A DNA stretch of 47,444 nucleotides from Betaproteobacteria bacterium (GCA_005881575.1 VBCA01000037.1:1-47444), one strand, 5' to 3'; numbered from the stretch's first letter, positions 25,764 through 33,834 are shown. Translations and numbers: made by a program. Notes: generated from the sequence alone by a model not told the origin.

Positions 25764-26250
25764 TCGCCTGCTGCAGCTGCGGCGCCCACGCGACGCTCCA
25801 CTCGTCGCGCCGCTTAAACGCATAGGCCGCGATGTAAACATCGAAGGCCGCGCAGAAAACCCCATAGGCCATCGGCACCGCGGTCAACCGGCCCAGGTAG
25901 TAAGCGGAGATGGCTCCCTGAGCCTGAAGCTCGTGCACCAAGTCCCACGCCCCGTGCAGGGCATAACCGATCACCACGGCGATCGGCAGGCGCACGCCGA
26001 ACAGGCCTATCAGCGCGAACAAAACGACGGCGACCATTTCCACCCGCCACGTCGCCGCATTTCCGAAATACGCGACGAAGGCCAGATAGAACGCGGCGAT
26101 GATGACGAGGAAAAGCCCGTAGAGAACCTGTTCCGCCTTGGGGCCGATCTTCCGGGTGATGGAGATGGCGCCCGCCGCCGCCAAAAGCCCGACCACCGCG
26201 TAGAGCATTACGATCACGACAAATCCAATCATGCTGTATCTCTCGTCCAT
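25747..26250 (-). CDS. Multi-pass membrane protein, possibly DUF6010-like
   Basis: A 167-residue integral membrane protein with about five hydrophobic segments (roughly 7-28, 43-62, 70-88, 88-102 and 122-143). The segment VIGYALHGAWDLVHE resembles a motif of the DUF6010 membrane family, but I cannot confirm that by reading alone. A GGAGG site lies eight bases before the ATG. It is divergent from serB and converges on mfd with a 17-base coding overlap. Function unknown. Confidence 0.65.
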   Translation of the reverse strand: MDERYSMIGFVVIVMLYAVVGLLAAAGAISITRKIGPKAEQVLYGLFLVIIAAFYLAFVAYFGNAATWRVEMVAVVLFALIGLFGVRLPIAVVIGYALHGAWDLVHELQAQGAISAYYLGRLTAVPMAYGVFCAAFDVYIAAYAFKRRDEWSVAWAPQLQQATTPPA

Positions 26251-26328
26251 CGGTGTGCCTCCGTGGTTTGCTTCAAGACTACCCGTAGAGCGGTGCGTCG
26301 ATCAAGGATACTATTCACACGTTTCTCC

Positions 26329-27162
26329 ATGAGCTACCTCGTCATCCACGGCCTCGAAGTCGAAACCCCGGACCTCAAGGCGATCGCCAAGCTCTGCGGC
26401 GCCTCACGCATCGAGAACGTCGGCAACAACGCCTTCCGCTTGCACGACTACAAGACCCAGGACGGCGTCGCCGAATACTGCGCAAAGGCGGAGCTCGACT
26501 TCGCCTTCGTGCCCGCGGCGCGCAAGCTCTCCGATTTCGGCCTCGTTGCGATGGACATGGACTCCACCCTCATCACCATCGAGTGCATCGACGAGATCGC
26601 CGACATCCGGGGCATCAAGCCGCAGGTCGCGGCGATCACGGCGAGCGCCATGCGCGGCGAGATCGAGTACCACGAGAGCCTGCGCCGGCGCCTCGCGCTG
26701 CTCGAAGGCATGGACGAATCGGCGCTGGCGCGGGTCTACGACGAGCGGCTGAAACTCTCGCCCGGCGCGGAGCGCATGCTAGCGCGGCTGCGCTCCCTCG
26801 GCATCAAGACCCTGCTCGTCTCGAGCGGCTTCACCTACTTCACCGAGCGGCTCAAGGAACGCCTTTCGCTCGACTACACCCTGTCGAACACCCTCGAATT
26901 CAAAAACGGCAAACTCACCGGCAAAGTCATCGGCCGCATCGTCGACGCGCAAATCAAAGCCGCGAAACTGCGCGAACTGCGCGACGGGCTGCGGCTAACG
27001 CGCGATCAGATCATCGCCTTCGGCGACGGCGCCAACGACCTGGCGATGATGGCGGAGGCCGGCGTTTCTATCGCGTATCACGCCAAGCCGGTGGTGCGGG
27101 AAAAAGCGACCTACTGTTTTAACTATGTCGGGTTGGATGGGCTTTTAAATCTTTACCCCTAG
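26329..27162 (+). CDS. serB: Phosphoserine phosphatase SerB
   Basis: A 277-residue HAD enzyme for the last step of serine synthesis. The N-terminal 70 residues form an ACT-like regulatory region; motif I is AMDMDSTLI with nucleophile Asp76 and Asp78, then ECIDEIAD, motif II LLVSSGFTYF and motif IV IAFGDGANDLAMM. The ATG is chosen where the family begins (MSYLVIHG); upstream open frame is antisense to the membrane-protein gene. Monocistronic in appearance. Confidence 0.95.
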   Translation: MSYLVIHGLEVETPDLKAIAKLCGASRIENVGNNAFRLHDYKTQDGVAEYCAKAELDFAFVPAARKLSDFGLVAMDMDSTLITIECIDEIADIRGIKPQVAAITASAMRGEIEYHESLRRRLALLEGMDESALARVYDERLKLSPGAERMLARLRSLGIKTLLVSSGFTYFTERLKERLSLDYTLSNTLEFKNGKLTGKVIGRIVDAQIKAAKLRELRDGLRLTRDQIIAFGDGANDLAMMAEAGVSIAYHAKPVVREKATYCFNYVGLDGLLNLYP

Positions 27163-27222
27163 AGTACTATTGCAGAAAGTGCGGCACCCAAGGCCGCATA
27201 GACCAACCAAGGAGACGAAGCC

Positions 27223-27468
27223 ATGAGAAAAATCCTGGCAGCACTTGGCTTGATGTTGCTCGGCACGGCCCACGCTTATGAGTACAAGCTCCAGTTCATC
27301 CCATGCGCCTACGTCGTGACCTACGATCCGACAACGATCCAGTGCACCCCGTCGACCCAGGGCCTGGTCTACACCACCATCACCCTGACGCTCGCCACGG
27401 ACGCGGGTGAGAACTTCGACTTCACCCAGATCTACACGGTGACAGGCGTTCCGGTGTGCGATGACTGA
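27223..27468 (+). CDS. Small exported protein, three cysteines
   Basis: An 81-residue protein with a good AAGGAG site nine bases upstream and a signal peptide (MRKILAALGLMLLGTAHA). The mature 63 residues are beta-rich and aromatic (YEYKLQFIPCAYVVTYDP, then TTITLTLATDAGENFDFTQIYTVTG) with cysteines at 28, 41 and 79, so one disulfide is possible. I do not recognise a family. It precedes a Kelch-repeat gene by 119 bases and its GC content is lower than that of neighbouring core genes. Confidence 0.55.
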   Translation: MRKILAALGLMLLGTAHAYEYKLQFIPCAYVVTYDPTTIQCTPSTQGLVYTTITLTLATDAGENFDFTQIYTVTGVPVCDD

Positions 27469-27587
27469 TCAGGAGGACAGGAATCGCCCGGAACTCCGCG
27501 CTAGTGCGGATCTCGCATTATGAATCTTGCGCATTTCAGTCTGCGAGTAAGTTCATTTCCCGCGCCCAAACCAAAGAGGTGAGCCGC

Positions 27588-28697
27588 ATGCGTAGAAGAA
27601 TCTTTGTGACTTCCGGCTTGGGACTGATGGCGGCGGCCGCGACCGAGGGGCTCGTGGGGACCTTCGCGGGAGCGGGCCTGCGTGCTCAGCCTGCGGTCGC
27701 GCCGATGGGACCTCCGCAGGGGAAGTGGATCAGGCTCGCGCCGTTGCCCCAGGCGACCGGAGAGTTGCTGGGCGTCGCGATCAACGGCAAGGTCTACGCC
27801 GCCCAAGGGCTCCAGCCCGGGTTCAAGCCGGCCGGTCTCGTGTACGAGTACGATCCTGCGAGAGACGCGTGGACGCAGAAGAAGCCGATGCCGCATCCGG
27901 TCCACCATGCGGCGGTCACGGCGCTGAACGGAAAGATGTATCTGTTCGGCGGCTTCGACCTTCCTTCGGCGGGGCCGCCGGGCTGGAACCCAGTCAACGA
28001 TTCTTGGGAATACGATCCGGCGACGGACAGCTGGCAGGCGCGAGCCCCGATGCCCACAGCGCGCGGCGGCAGCGTGGCCGCCGTCGTGAGCGGGAAGATC
28101 TACGTGATTGGCGGGGCCGGCCCGATGCCCGACGCGAGCACCCCGGTGATCCGCCCGCGCCAACCGCAACGGTCCCTCGGCACCGTCGAGGAGTACGATC
28201 CGACCACGAACAGGTGGCGCGCTCGTGCCCCGATGCCCACGCCCTGCAACCACATGGGCGGCGAGGCCGTGAACGGCAAGATCTACGTAATCGGTGGGCG
28301 GTTGAGCGGGGCGTTCATCATCGGCTTTCCGGGCAACATCAACCTGGTGCAAGCCTACGATCCAGCCGCAGACTCCTGGGCGACCAAGACCCCCATGCCG
28401 ACAGCACGCAGCGGGTTCAACACGGCCGCTTTGAACGGCGTCATCTACGCTGCCGGGGGCGAGGTGCAGAACGGTAGTTACCTCGCGGCTTATCGCGCGT
28501 TCGAAGCCTACGATCCAGCGAGCGACACTTGGTGGCAGTTGCCCTCGATGCTCCTGCCTCGGCACGAGGCCATCATGGCCGTGTTGGGCAATCGGATCCA
28601 CGTCGCAGGCGGGTCCGTCCAATCGGCGATCGTTCCCCTTCCCAAGGGCCTGAGCTTCGATACCGATGCGCACGAGGCGTTTGAGGTCGCGCCCTGA
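27588..28697 (+). CDS. Exported Kelch-repeat beta-propeller protein
   Basis: A 369-residue protein with six Kelch repeats, each with a PMP-T/H-x-R/H opening and a NGKxYxxGG end (for example NGKMYLFGGF, SGKIYVIGGAG, NGKIYVIGGRL, NGVIYAAGGE, GNRIHVAGGS), predicting a six-bladed propeller. The N-terminus MRRRIFVTSGLGLMAAAA has a twin-arginine pattern (RRxFV), so Tat export is likely. GAGGTGA precedes the ATG. Earlier in-frame starts lack a ribosome site. Ligand or enzymatic activity is unknown; galactose-oxidase-like copper residues are not evident. Confidence 0.8.
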   Translation: MRRRIFVTSGLGLMAAAATEGLVGTFAGAGLRAQPAVAPMGPPQGKWIRLAPLPQATGELLGVAINGKVYAAQGLQPGFKPAGLVYEYDPARDAWTQKKPMPHPVHHAAVTALNGKMYLFGGFDLPSAGPPGWNPVNDSWEYDPATDSWQARAPMPTARGGSVAAVVSGKIYVIGGAGPMPDASTPVIRPRQPQRSLGTVEEYDPTTNRWRARAPMPTPCNHMGGEAVNGKIYVIGGRLSGAFIIGFPGNINLVQAYDPAADSWATKTPMPTARSGFNTAALNGVIYAAGGEVQNGSYLAAYRAFEAYDPASDTWWQLPSMLLPRHEAIMAVLGNRIHVAGGSVQSAIVPLPKGLSFDTDAHEAFEVAP

Positions 28698-28760
28698 AAG
28701 GAATGGCTGGTCGGCGTCGTTCTCGCCTTGGGAACCGGATGCGTGACGCTCTTTGTCGCC

Positions 28761-28973
28761 CTAGCTGCAGCAGGAGCGCTTCGCCTGAATGGGCGGACAT
28801 TTCACCGAGCCGAAGGAGCAAAACACGCAGCAGTCGCCGGGATTGGGCTTGAGCGTCGCGCCGCAGCCCTCGCATTCATAGAAGAACTGGCACGCGTCCG
28901 TCGGCATGCTCTCGGCGCTTGCGAAGCTGCATTTCGGGCACGTGAGCACGGATTCATGCATCAAGTCACTCAT
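28761..28973 (-). CDS. GDCCVxC-motif cysteine-rich protein
   Basis: A 70-residue protein of the GDCCVxC family often found next to mer genes. It has a CPKC knuckle at the N-terminus, YECEGCGATLKPNPGDCCVFCSFGSVKCPPIQ, and a CC near the end: eleven cysteines in all, consistent with zinc, iron or mercury binding. The ATG (MSDLMHESVLTCPKC) follows GGAG by seven bases; an ATG two codons upstream is possible. It lies 39 bases after the mer remnant on the same strand and appears intact. Its function is not established. Confidence 0.8.
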   Translation of the reverse strand: MSDLMHESVLTCPKCSFASAESMPTDACQFFYECEGCGATLKPNPGDCCVFCSFGSVKCPPIQAKRSCCS

Positions 28974-29012
28974 CGTCATGGCTCCGATCCGAATCAGCGT
29001 CGCATCCTTCAT

Positions 29013-29240
29013 CTATTGCTTCACCATCGACGAATACCCCGCGTTGGCGGTGGCCTTGCGCAGAGCGTCGACGTTCGTCTTCGCGTCGTCGAAGGTGACG
29101 ACGGCCTCTTTTTGCTCGAGGCTCGTGGCCACCTTTCCCACGCAGACAAGCGCAACGCCGATGGCGTTGGGACGATAGGGTTCGAACGCCACGAGGTTCG
29201 CGATCCATGCACCGCTGATGCCCACGGTGACCAACACCAA
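29013..29240 (-). pseudogene. In-frame merT'-merP' fusion remnant
   Basis: A 75-codon frame that starts inside MerT (LVLVTVGISGAWIANLVAFEPYRPNAIGVAL matches the second helix and following loop of the mercuric transporter) and passes without frameshift, around residues 31-35, into the C-terminal half of MerP (VGKVATSLEQKEAVVTFDDAKTNVDALRKATANAGYSSMVKQ). The MerT first helices, its Cys pair, the MerP signal peptide and its GMTCxxC mercury site are all missing, so mercury transport is not expected. The only start is a TTG; the real 5' end of merT is gone. Head-to-head with merR. Confidence 0.75.
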
Positions 29241-29625
29241 CGGGCGGCTTGCGCGTGCCGCGGGTGTAAACGTCGAGTCCGTCCGCTACTATCAGCGCGG
29301 AGGCCTGGTCGCGGAACCGCAGCGGCCCCTGAACAGCGTCCGGCGATATTCCGAAGACAGCGTGAAGCGGATCCGGTTCATCAAGCGGGCCCAGGATCTC
29401 GGCTTCACGCTCGCGGAAATTGCGAACCTGCTCGCGCTGCAAGACGGGCGCAGTTGCCGGGAGACCCGTGAGCTCGCGGGAAGAAAGCTTGCGATCGTGG
29501 AGTCCCGGCTGACGGACCTGAACCGCTTGCGCAAAACATTGCGGGATCTCATTGCGCGGTGCGACACGAGCCGAGGAAAGGTCTCGTGCCCGATCATCAG
29601 CGTGCTTTCGTCGGAGCGGCCGTGA
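29218..29625 (+). CDS. merR: MerR mercury-responsive regulator, 5'-truncated
   Basis: A 135-residue MerR. The helix-turn-helix (GRLARAAGVNVESVRYYQRGG) and dimer helix are present, and the three mercury ligands Cys80, Cys115 and Cys124 keep the 35- and 9-residue spacing of Tn501 MerR (82, 117, 126). Residues 1-8 (MPTVTNTN) do not belong to MerR: they are the antisense of the merT remnant, so about the first ten native codons were replaced by a chance ATG. The usual merO/P promoter between merR and merT is absent, so expression is doubtful although the DNA-binding part is nearly complete. Confidence 0.78.
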   Translation: MPTVTNTNGRLARAAGVNVESVRYYQRGGLVAEPQRPLNSVRRYSEDSVKRIRFIKRAQDLGFTLAEIANLLALQDGRSCRETRELAGRKLAIVESRLTDLNRLRKTLRDLIARCDTSRGKVSCPIISVLSSERP

Positions 29626-29644
29626 TTCCCTTCGCCGCGTGAGT

Positions 29645-30607
29645 TCAATCCACCGTCGCTCCCGAAGCCTTGACGATGGGCACCCATTTCGCGAGATCTC
29701 TCTGGATCAGTTTGCCGAACTCGGCGGGCGGAATCTGCGGCATCAACTCGAACCCCAGGTTGCTCAGCTTTTCACGCACGGCCGGATCTTTCATGATGTT
29801 CGCCATTTCGCCGTAGAGGCGCTCCAAGACCGGAGCCGGCAGCCCGGCGGGACCGGCGTATCCGAACCAGACCGTGACTTCGTAGCCTTTCAATCCCGAT
29901 TCGTCCAGCGTCGGCACGGCCGGAAAGAACGGCGTACGGATCTTGCTCGTCGCCGCGAGCGCTTTCAGGCGCCCATCGCGCACTTGAGAAATAACCGTGG
30001 GCGTATTGAAAAAACCCATCGTCACTTCTTTCGACATCACCGCCGTGATTCCCTGCGGCGCGCCTTTGTAGGGGACGTGAACCACGTCGATGCCGGCCAT
30101 CGCGGCGAACAGGATGCCCGAGAGATGGTGGCTGGTGCCGTTGCCGCCGGAGGAAAAGGTGAGCTCGCCGGGCTTCGCTTTCGCCTGCGCGATCACGTCC
30201 TGCGCAGTTTTCGCGGGATTGCTCGGATGCACGATCATGAGATTGGACACTTCACCGATCACGGTGATCGGCGTGAAATCCTTGACCGGGTCGTAACCCG
30301 GCTTGGAGTAAAGCCCGATGTTGATCGCGTGAGTGCTGCTCGTTATGAGGGCGATGGTGTAGCCGTCGGGCGCCGCCCGCGCGACCTGCTGCAGGGCGCT
30401 CGTGCCGCCCGCACCGGGGCGGTCGTCCACGATGACGGGCTGACCAAGGCGCTTGGCGAGTTCCGCGCCGATCGTGCGGGACAGGATGTCGGAAGTGCTG
30501 CCGATGGCGAGCGGCACCACCAGCGTAATCGGTTTCGAAGGGTAGCTCTGGGCGATGGCGCCCTTGGCGATGACAGAGGCGACAAGGAGTACCACAAGTT
30601 TTCTCAT
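29645..30607 (-). CDS. Bug/TctC-family periplasmic substrate-binding protein
   Basis: A 320-residue exported binding protein with signal peptide MRKLVVLLVASVIAKGAIAQ and the Bug opening YPSKPITLVVPLAIGSTSDILSRT. DRPGAGGTSALQQVARAAPDGYTI, HVPYKGAPQGITAVMS and FFPAVPTLDESGLKGYEV are family segments. It starts 25 bases after the DUF3604 gene and probably shares its transcript; such pairs may reflect binding of the DUF3604 substrate or product. No TctAB partner is in the window. Confidence 0.92.
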   Translation of the reverse strand: MRKLVVLLVASVIAKGAIAQSYPSKPITLVVPLAIGSTSDILSRTIGAELAKRLGQPVIVDDRPGAGGTSALQQVARAAPDGYTIALITSSTHAINIGLYSKPGYDPVKDFTPITVIGEVSNLMIVHPSNPAKTAQDVIAQAKAKPGELTFSSGGNGTSHHLSGILFAAMAGIDVVHVPYKGAPQGITAVMSKEVTMGFFNTPTVISQVRDGRLKALAATSKIRTPFFPAVPTLDESGLKGYEVTVWFGYAGPAGLPAPVLERLYGEMANIMKDPAVREKLSNLGFELMPQIPPAEFGKLIQRDLAKWVPIVKASGATVD

Positions 30608-30632
30608 GTTGTTATTGCTCCGGGGTGAACAA

Positions 30633-32912
30633 TCAGCGAAACACGTAGATCGGGCTCGACCAGATCAGGTGCCCGTCTTCCTGGGTGACGCAGACGTAGA
30701 GCGCGTTGTCGCGGACGTCCTGGAGCCGGATTCTGCGCCTCAGCTGCATCCGTGCGGCGGGATTTTCGTCGGGAAGCCTGTACAGCCGCATCCGGCGCCG
30801 GATGCCGCCGCCTGAGCCGAGCACGATGTCCTCGCGCCCGATGTCCGCGATCCGCACCTGCGCTTTCACCAGAGCGGTGGCTATCGAGAGAGTGCCGGAA
30901 CTGGCATCGCCAAGGACGATGTCGGCGCCGCCGAAACCGCCGGTCGTAAGGGCGGTCCACTTGAGCTCATCCGGCGCCGCGCGGTCGATTTTCTTGTCGA
31001 GGTTCCACATGTTGATCGGCGACACGCGCTCGAACGTGTTGCCGTGAAGCTTCGCCCCGCCGTCCCAGACCGACTGCCGCCCGCGTCCTCGGTATTCCGA
31101 GCCTTCCCAGATGAGCCGGATGCGCCTCCCGAGTTCCTTCGCCTCGAAGGGGCGAACCATCTCCACCAGCTCCAGCCGGTTGCGGATCTCGACGCGCTCG
31201 ATCGGCGCCGAGGCGACGATGTCGATCTCGAAGCTGACCTCGCGATCGCCCGTGCGCAGGATATCGCCCATCATGGCCGATCTCACCCTGCGCGACCCGA
31301 TCGCGCCCAGGTTCGGGTCCTGCTCGAACAGCTCCGCGTCGCTGTCGAAGGCCACGCGCGTGTCGAGAATCATGCGGCAGCCCGTGGTGGCGTAATGGTG
31401 GCGGCGGCGCATCGCGTCGAACAATCCCCTGCGGCTGAGTTCCGGGGCGAGCAGGCAGGTCAGACCGCCGTAGGCGCCGAACAGCGACGCGCCCGGATGG
31501 CTCGCCCCATGGCGGCCCTTGTGGCCGTCGGAGTTCGCCACGATGCCGACGCGATAGCCTTGTTCGAGCGCGTCCTCGATCAGCCATTCGAAGGTGCCCC
31601 AGTCGGAATGCACTTCGACGCTGCGCTCGATGCGCGCATCGTGGCTCATCCTGATGTCGGCGTAGCGACCGCCGATGTGTGCGAACACGACGCAATCCTC
31701 GTCCTTCAGCACGCGGAACAGATCGTCGGAGCTGTTTGCGTCGGTCGCGAGATCGGAGAGATCTTCCACCAGCGCGTGGTGCGAGCGGCGGATCTGACGG
31801 CCTTCGCGCATGAACAGCACATTGCGGTCACCGCCCAGGCCCGTGTTTCCCGACCATTCGTAGCCCGGAAAGATGATGAAGCCACCGTCGCGATTGTATT
31901 CTGCGGTGAGGCGGTTCAACTCCTCCCAGAACGGCGTCGTGATCTGGAAGTCGTTGCCCTGGTGGCTCATGGCGTCGAGGAAAGCGCGATCGCGCGCAAA
32001 CTCGATGAGTTCGCGCGCCGAATTCGTGCCGATGGTCTCCTCGGACTGGCCGTGAAGGTCCGCCCAGTACGGCAGCAGCGCCGAGTCGGCGACGATGCGC
32101 AACGGATTCGACACGCACACCGTGTGCCCGGAGGCATCGAGCACTTCGACGTGCAGCTCGCCAGTCGCGTTCACCGACAGTCCCCCAATGCGATGCGCGA
32201 ACCCACCGCGACGCGCCTCGATGCTCGCCGGAAGTCCCGCGACCGGCACGTTCGCCCTGAGGCCAAACGTGCCGTCGACGAGATGGCTCGGATTGCCCCA
32301 CTTGTCCTCGCCTTTGAAGCCGAGCGAGAACGTCTGGCCTGCGCGACGCACAGTCGGCAGGATGGCCTTGTAGAGCACCGGTGGTCCGGCGACGATAGCA
32401 ACCACCGGCTGCACAGGCAGCTCCACGTAGTTGTAGGCGGCGAACGCATCCACCAGGACCTTGAACTCGAAAGTGGGCTCGTGGAACGTCTGCATGCGTA
32501 GCCCAGGAGAACCGCCCCGGGTATCGCCCAGGCGCACGGTGATGGTGTCGCCTTCGCGCAGGAAGCCGCGCTGCACGCGAATGAGGAGGGTCCTATCCCA
32601 GGGTCGGATGTTGCCCTTCTGCTCGTAACGCAGCTCCAGCACCGCGCCGTTCGAGGCTTCGGCGGTGACGTAATTCCATCCCTTTGGGTCGTTGAACTGC
32701 GGCCTGCCCGCGTCGGAGGCGAACCGCTGCACGATCTTCAGCGAACCGGTGTCGTCGATGCCGAAGTAGCCCGCGGTGTATGTGAGCGTGATGGAGGCGA
32801 AGCTGCCGGCTTCGAATTCGCCGGTGGGTGTTATGACCGCGCGGCCAACGCGATCCGCAAGATAGGTCGAGTGAAAGGCGTTGTTTCGCACTGATGCGTG
32901 CCTTTGGTACAT
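30633..32912 (-). CDS. DUF3604 protein (PHP-like putative metallohydrolase)
   Basis: A protein of about 759 residues. An N-terminal beta-sandwich-like part with FASITLTYTAGYFGIDDTGSLKIVQRFASD is followed by a PHP-like domain opening at YWADLHGQSEETIGTN (the DLHxH-type metal motif), with FLDAMSHQGND, FPGYEWSG, VFAHIGGRY, EVHSDWGTFEWL and ANSDGHKGRHG supplying further histidines and acids. Members are annotated only as DUF3604; hydrolysis of a phosphate or sulfonate ester is a guess. The start is uncertain: the ATG chosen has AAGG directly before it, and a GTG 33 bases upstream is equally possible. Confidence 0.85.
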   Translation of the reverse strand: MYQRHASVRNNAFHSTYLADRVGRAVITPTGEFEAGSFASITLTYTAGYFGIDDTGSLKIVQRFASDAGRPQFNDPKGWNYVTAEASNGAVLELRYEQKGNIRPWDRTLLIRVQRGFLREGDTITVRLGDTRGGSPGLRMQTFHEPTFEFKVLVDAFAAYNYVELPVQPVVAIVAGPPVLYKAILPTVRRAGQTFSLGFKGEDKWGNPSHLVDGTFGLRANVPVAGLPASIEARRGGFAHRIGGLSVNATGELHVEVLDASGHTVCVSNPLRIVADSALLPYWADLHGQSEETIGTNSARELIEFARDRAFLDAMSHQGNDFQITTPFWEELNRLTAEYNRDGGFIIFPGYEWSGNTGLGGDRNVLFMREGRQIRRSHHALVEDLSDLATDANSSDDLFRVLKDEDCVVFAHIGGRYADIRMSHDARIERSVEVHSDWGTFEWLIEDALEQGYRVGIVANSDGHKGRHGASHPGASLFGAYGGLTCLLAPELSRRGLFDAMRRRHHYATTGCRMILDTRVAFDSDAELFEQDPNLGAIGSRRVRSAMMGDILRTGDREVSFEIDIVASAPIERVEIRNRLELVEMVRPFEAKELGRRIRLIWEGSEYRGRGRQSVWDGGAKLHGNTFERVSPINMWNLDKKIDRAAPDELKWTALTTGGFGGADIVLGDASSGTLSIATALVKAQVRIADIGREDIVLGSGGGIRRRMRLYRLPDENPAARMQLRRRIRLQDVRDNALYVCVTQEDGHLIWSSPIYVFR

Positions 32913-33215
32913 CCTTGATGTTACGTTCAAGAGTGGATTGACCACCGTTTAAGCAAGACTGAGGGCGTGCTGATCCCTTGTTTACCTGAGCGCGGACAGA
33001 TCCTACGCCTTTTGAGGCCAGGTACCCCAACCATCCAATCTTCCGTGACCATGACCGCTCCCGCGCACGAAAAATCGTCTGGCGTTTCCTCGATCGAGCT
33101 CTTCTTCTATCTGGTTTGCCCTGCTCGCGATCGCGGTCATCGCGATCGAGCTGCAGTTGGAGTCACGCAAGATATGAGGTTGCACCGCGCTCGGACTTGG
33201 TAGTAGTCTGGCGGC

Positions 33216-33428
33216 ATGAAAAAGTCGGTCATTTGCCGCAACCCAAAGATCATGGGAGGCACTCCGGTCTTTTCCGGTACCCGGGTGCCAGTCCAGACGC
33301 TCCTCGACTATCTGGAATCCGGGGAGTCGATCGACGACTTTCTGGCCGGATTTCCCTCCGTCAATCGAGAGCAGGTCATCGAGTTCCTCGAGCAAGCAAA
33401 GGACCGTCTGGTCGCTACTGCGTCGTGA
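33216..33428 (+). CDS. DUF433 antitoxin
   Basis: A 70-residue DUF433 protein: CRNPKIMGGTPVFSGTRVPVQTLLDYLESGESIDDFLAGFPSVNREQVIEFLEQAK is the complete domain, a winged-helix-like DNA-binding fold used by VapB45-type antitoxins. Its stop overlaps the GTG of the next gene (GTGA), so the pair is translated together with the antitoxin first. Confidence 0.88.
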   Translation: MKKSVICRNPKIMGGTPVFSGTRVPVQTLLDYLESGESIDDFLAGFPSVNREQVIEFLEQAKDRLVATAS

Positions 33429-33745
33429 AGGTATTTGTCGACGAGTGTGTTGACTGGCGGCTCGCGCGCGACATCGTCGGCCACGAAGTCAAGACGGCGC
33501 GTCAGATCGGATGGTCGACCATCGAGAACGGCGAACCGCTTGCGCTGGCCGCGAAAGAGTTCGACGTATTCATCACCGTCGATCGGAATCTCTCCTTCCA
33601 GCAGCATCTCCCCGCCTTCACGATTGCGGTCATCGTGCTGCGCGCCGTTTCCAATCGCCTTGCCGACCTTCAACCACTCGTTCCCGAACTGCTGGCGTCG
33701 ATTCCCGAGGCGAAACGGGGTGCCGTCACCTACGTGGGGGTCTAA
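33425..33745 (+). CDS. DUF5615 PIN-like toxin
   Basis: A 106-residue PIN-like protein of the VapC45/DUF5615 type. The start is GTG (VKVFVDECVDWRLARDI). Acidic residues expected to bind metal are Asp6/Glu7 in FVDEC, a Glu in the ENGEPLALAAKEFDVF stretch and Asp in ITVDRNLSFQQ. The fold suggests RNase activity restrained by the DUF433 partner. A longer in-frame reading upstream overlaps the antitoxin and is not real. Confidence 0.85.
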   Translation: MKVFVDECVDWRLARDIVGHEVKTARQIGWSTIENGEPLALAAKEFDVFITVDRNLSFQQHLPAFTIAVIVLRAVSNRLADLQPLVPELLASIPEAKRGAVTYVGV

Positions 33746-33800
33746 CTGACGAACAACGTCCGCGTGACCTAGCCAATGCGCCCGGTGGTATCCGTCACAC

Positions 33801-33830
33801 TTGACCTGCTTCGTTTGCCCAGCGCATGAT
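33801..33830 (+). promoter_or_regulatory. Candidate sigma-70 promoter of the ABC operon
   Basis: TTGACC (33801-33806) and CATGAT (33825-33830) with an 18-base spacer lie 41 bases before the binding-protein ATG. The -35 is five of six, the -10 four of six. A perfect palindrome covers the expected transcription start. Confidence 0.4.
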
Positions 33831-33834
33831 TGGC

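Noticed and set aside
27181-27197. Short hairpin GCGGC/GCCGC before the small exported protein
   Set aside because: Five-base stem without a T-run; common by chance in this base composition.
27520-27582. 20-codon upstream reading frame (MNLAHFSLRVSSFPAPKPKR) ending just before the Kelch gene
   Set aside because: There is no ribosome site and no codon pattern of a leader peptide; overlap with the Kelch ribosome site is likely chance.
33055-33177. Short hydrophobic frame on the plus strand ending WFALLAIAVIAIELQLESRKI
   Set aside because: It looks like one membrane helix but has no ATG, GTG or TTG start and no ribosome site; at most it is a remnant.
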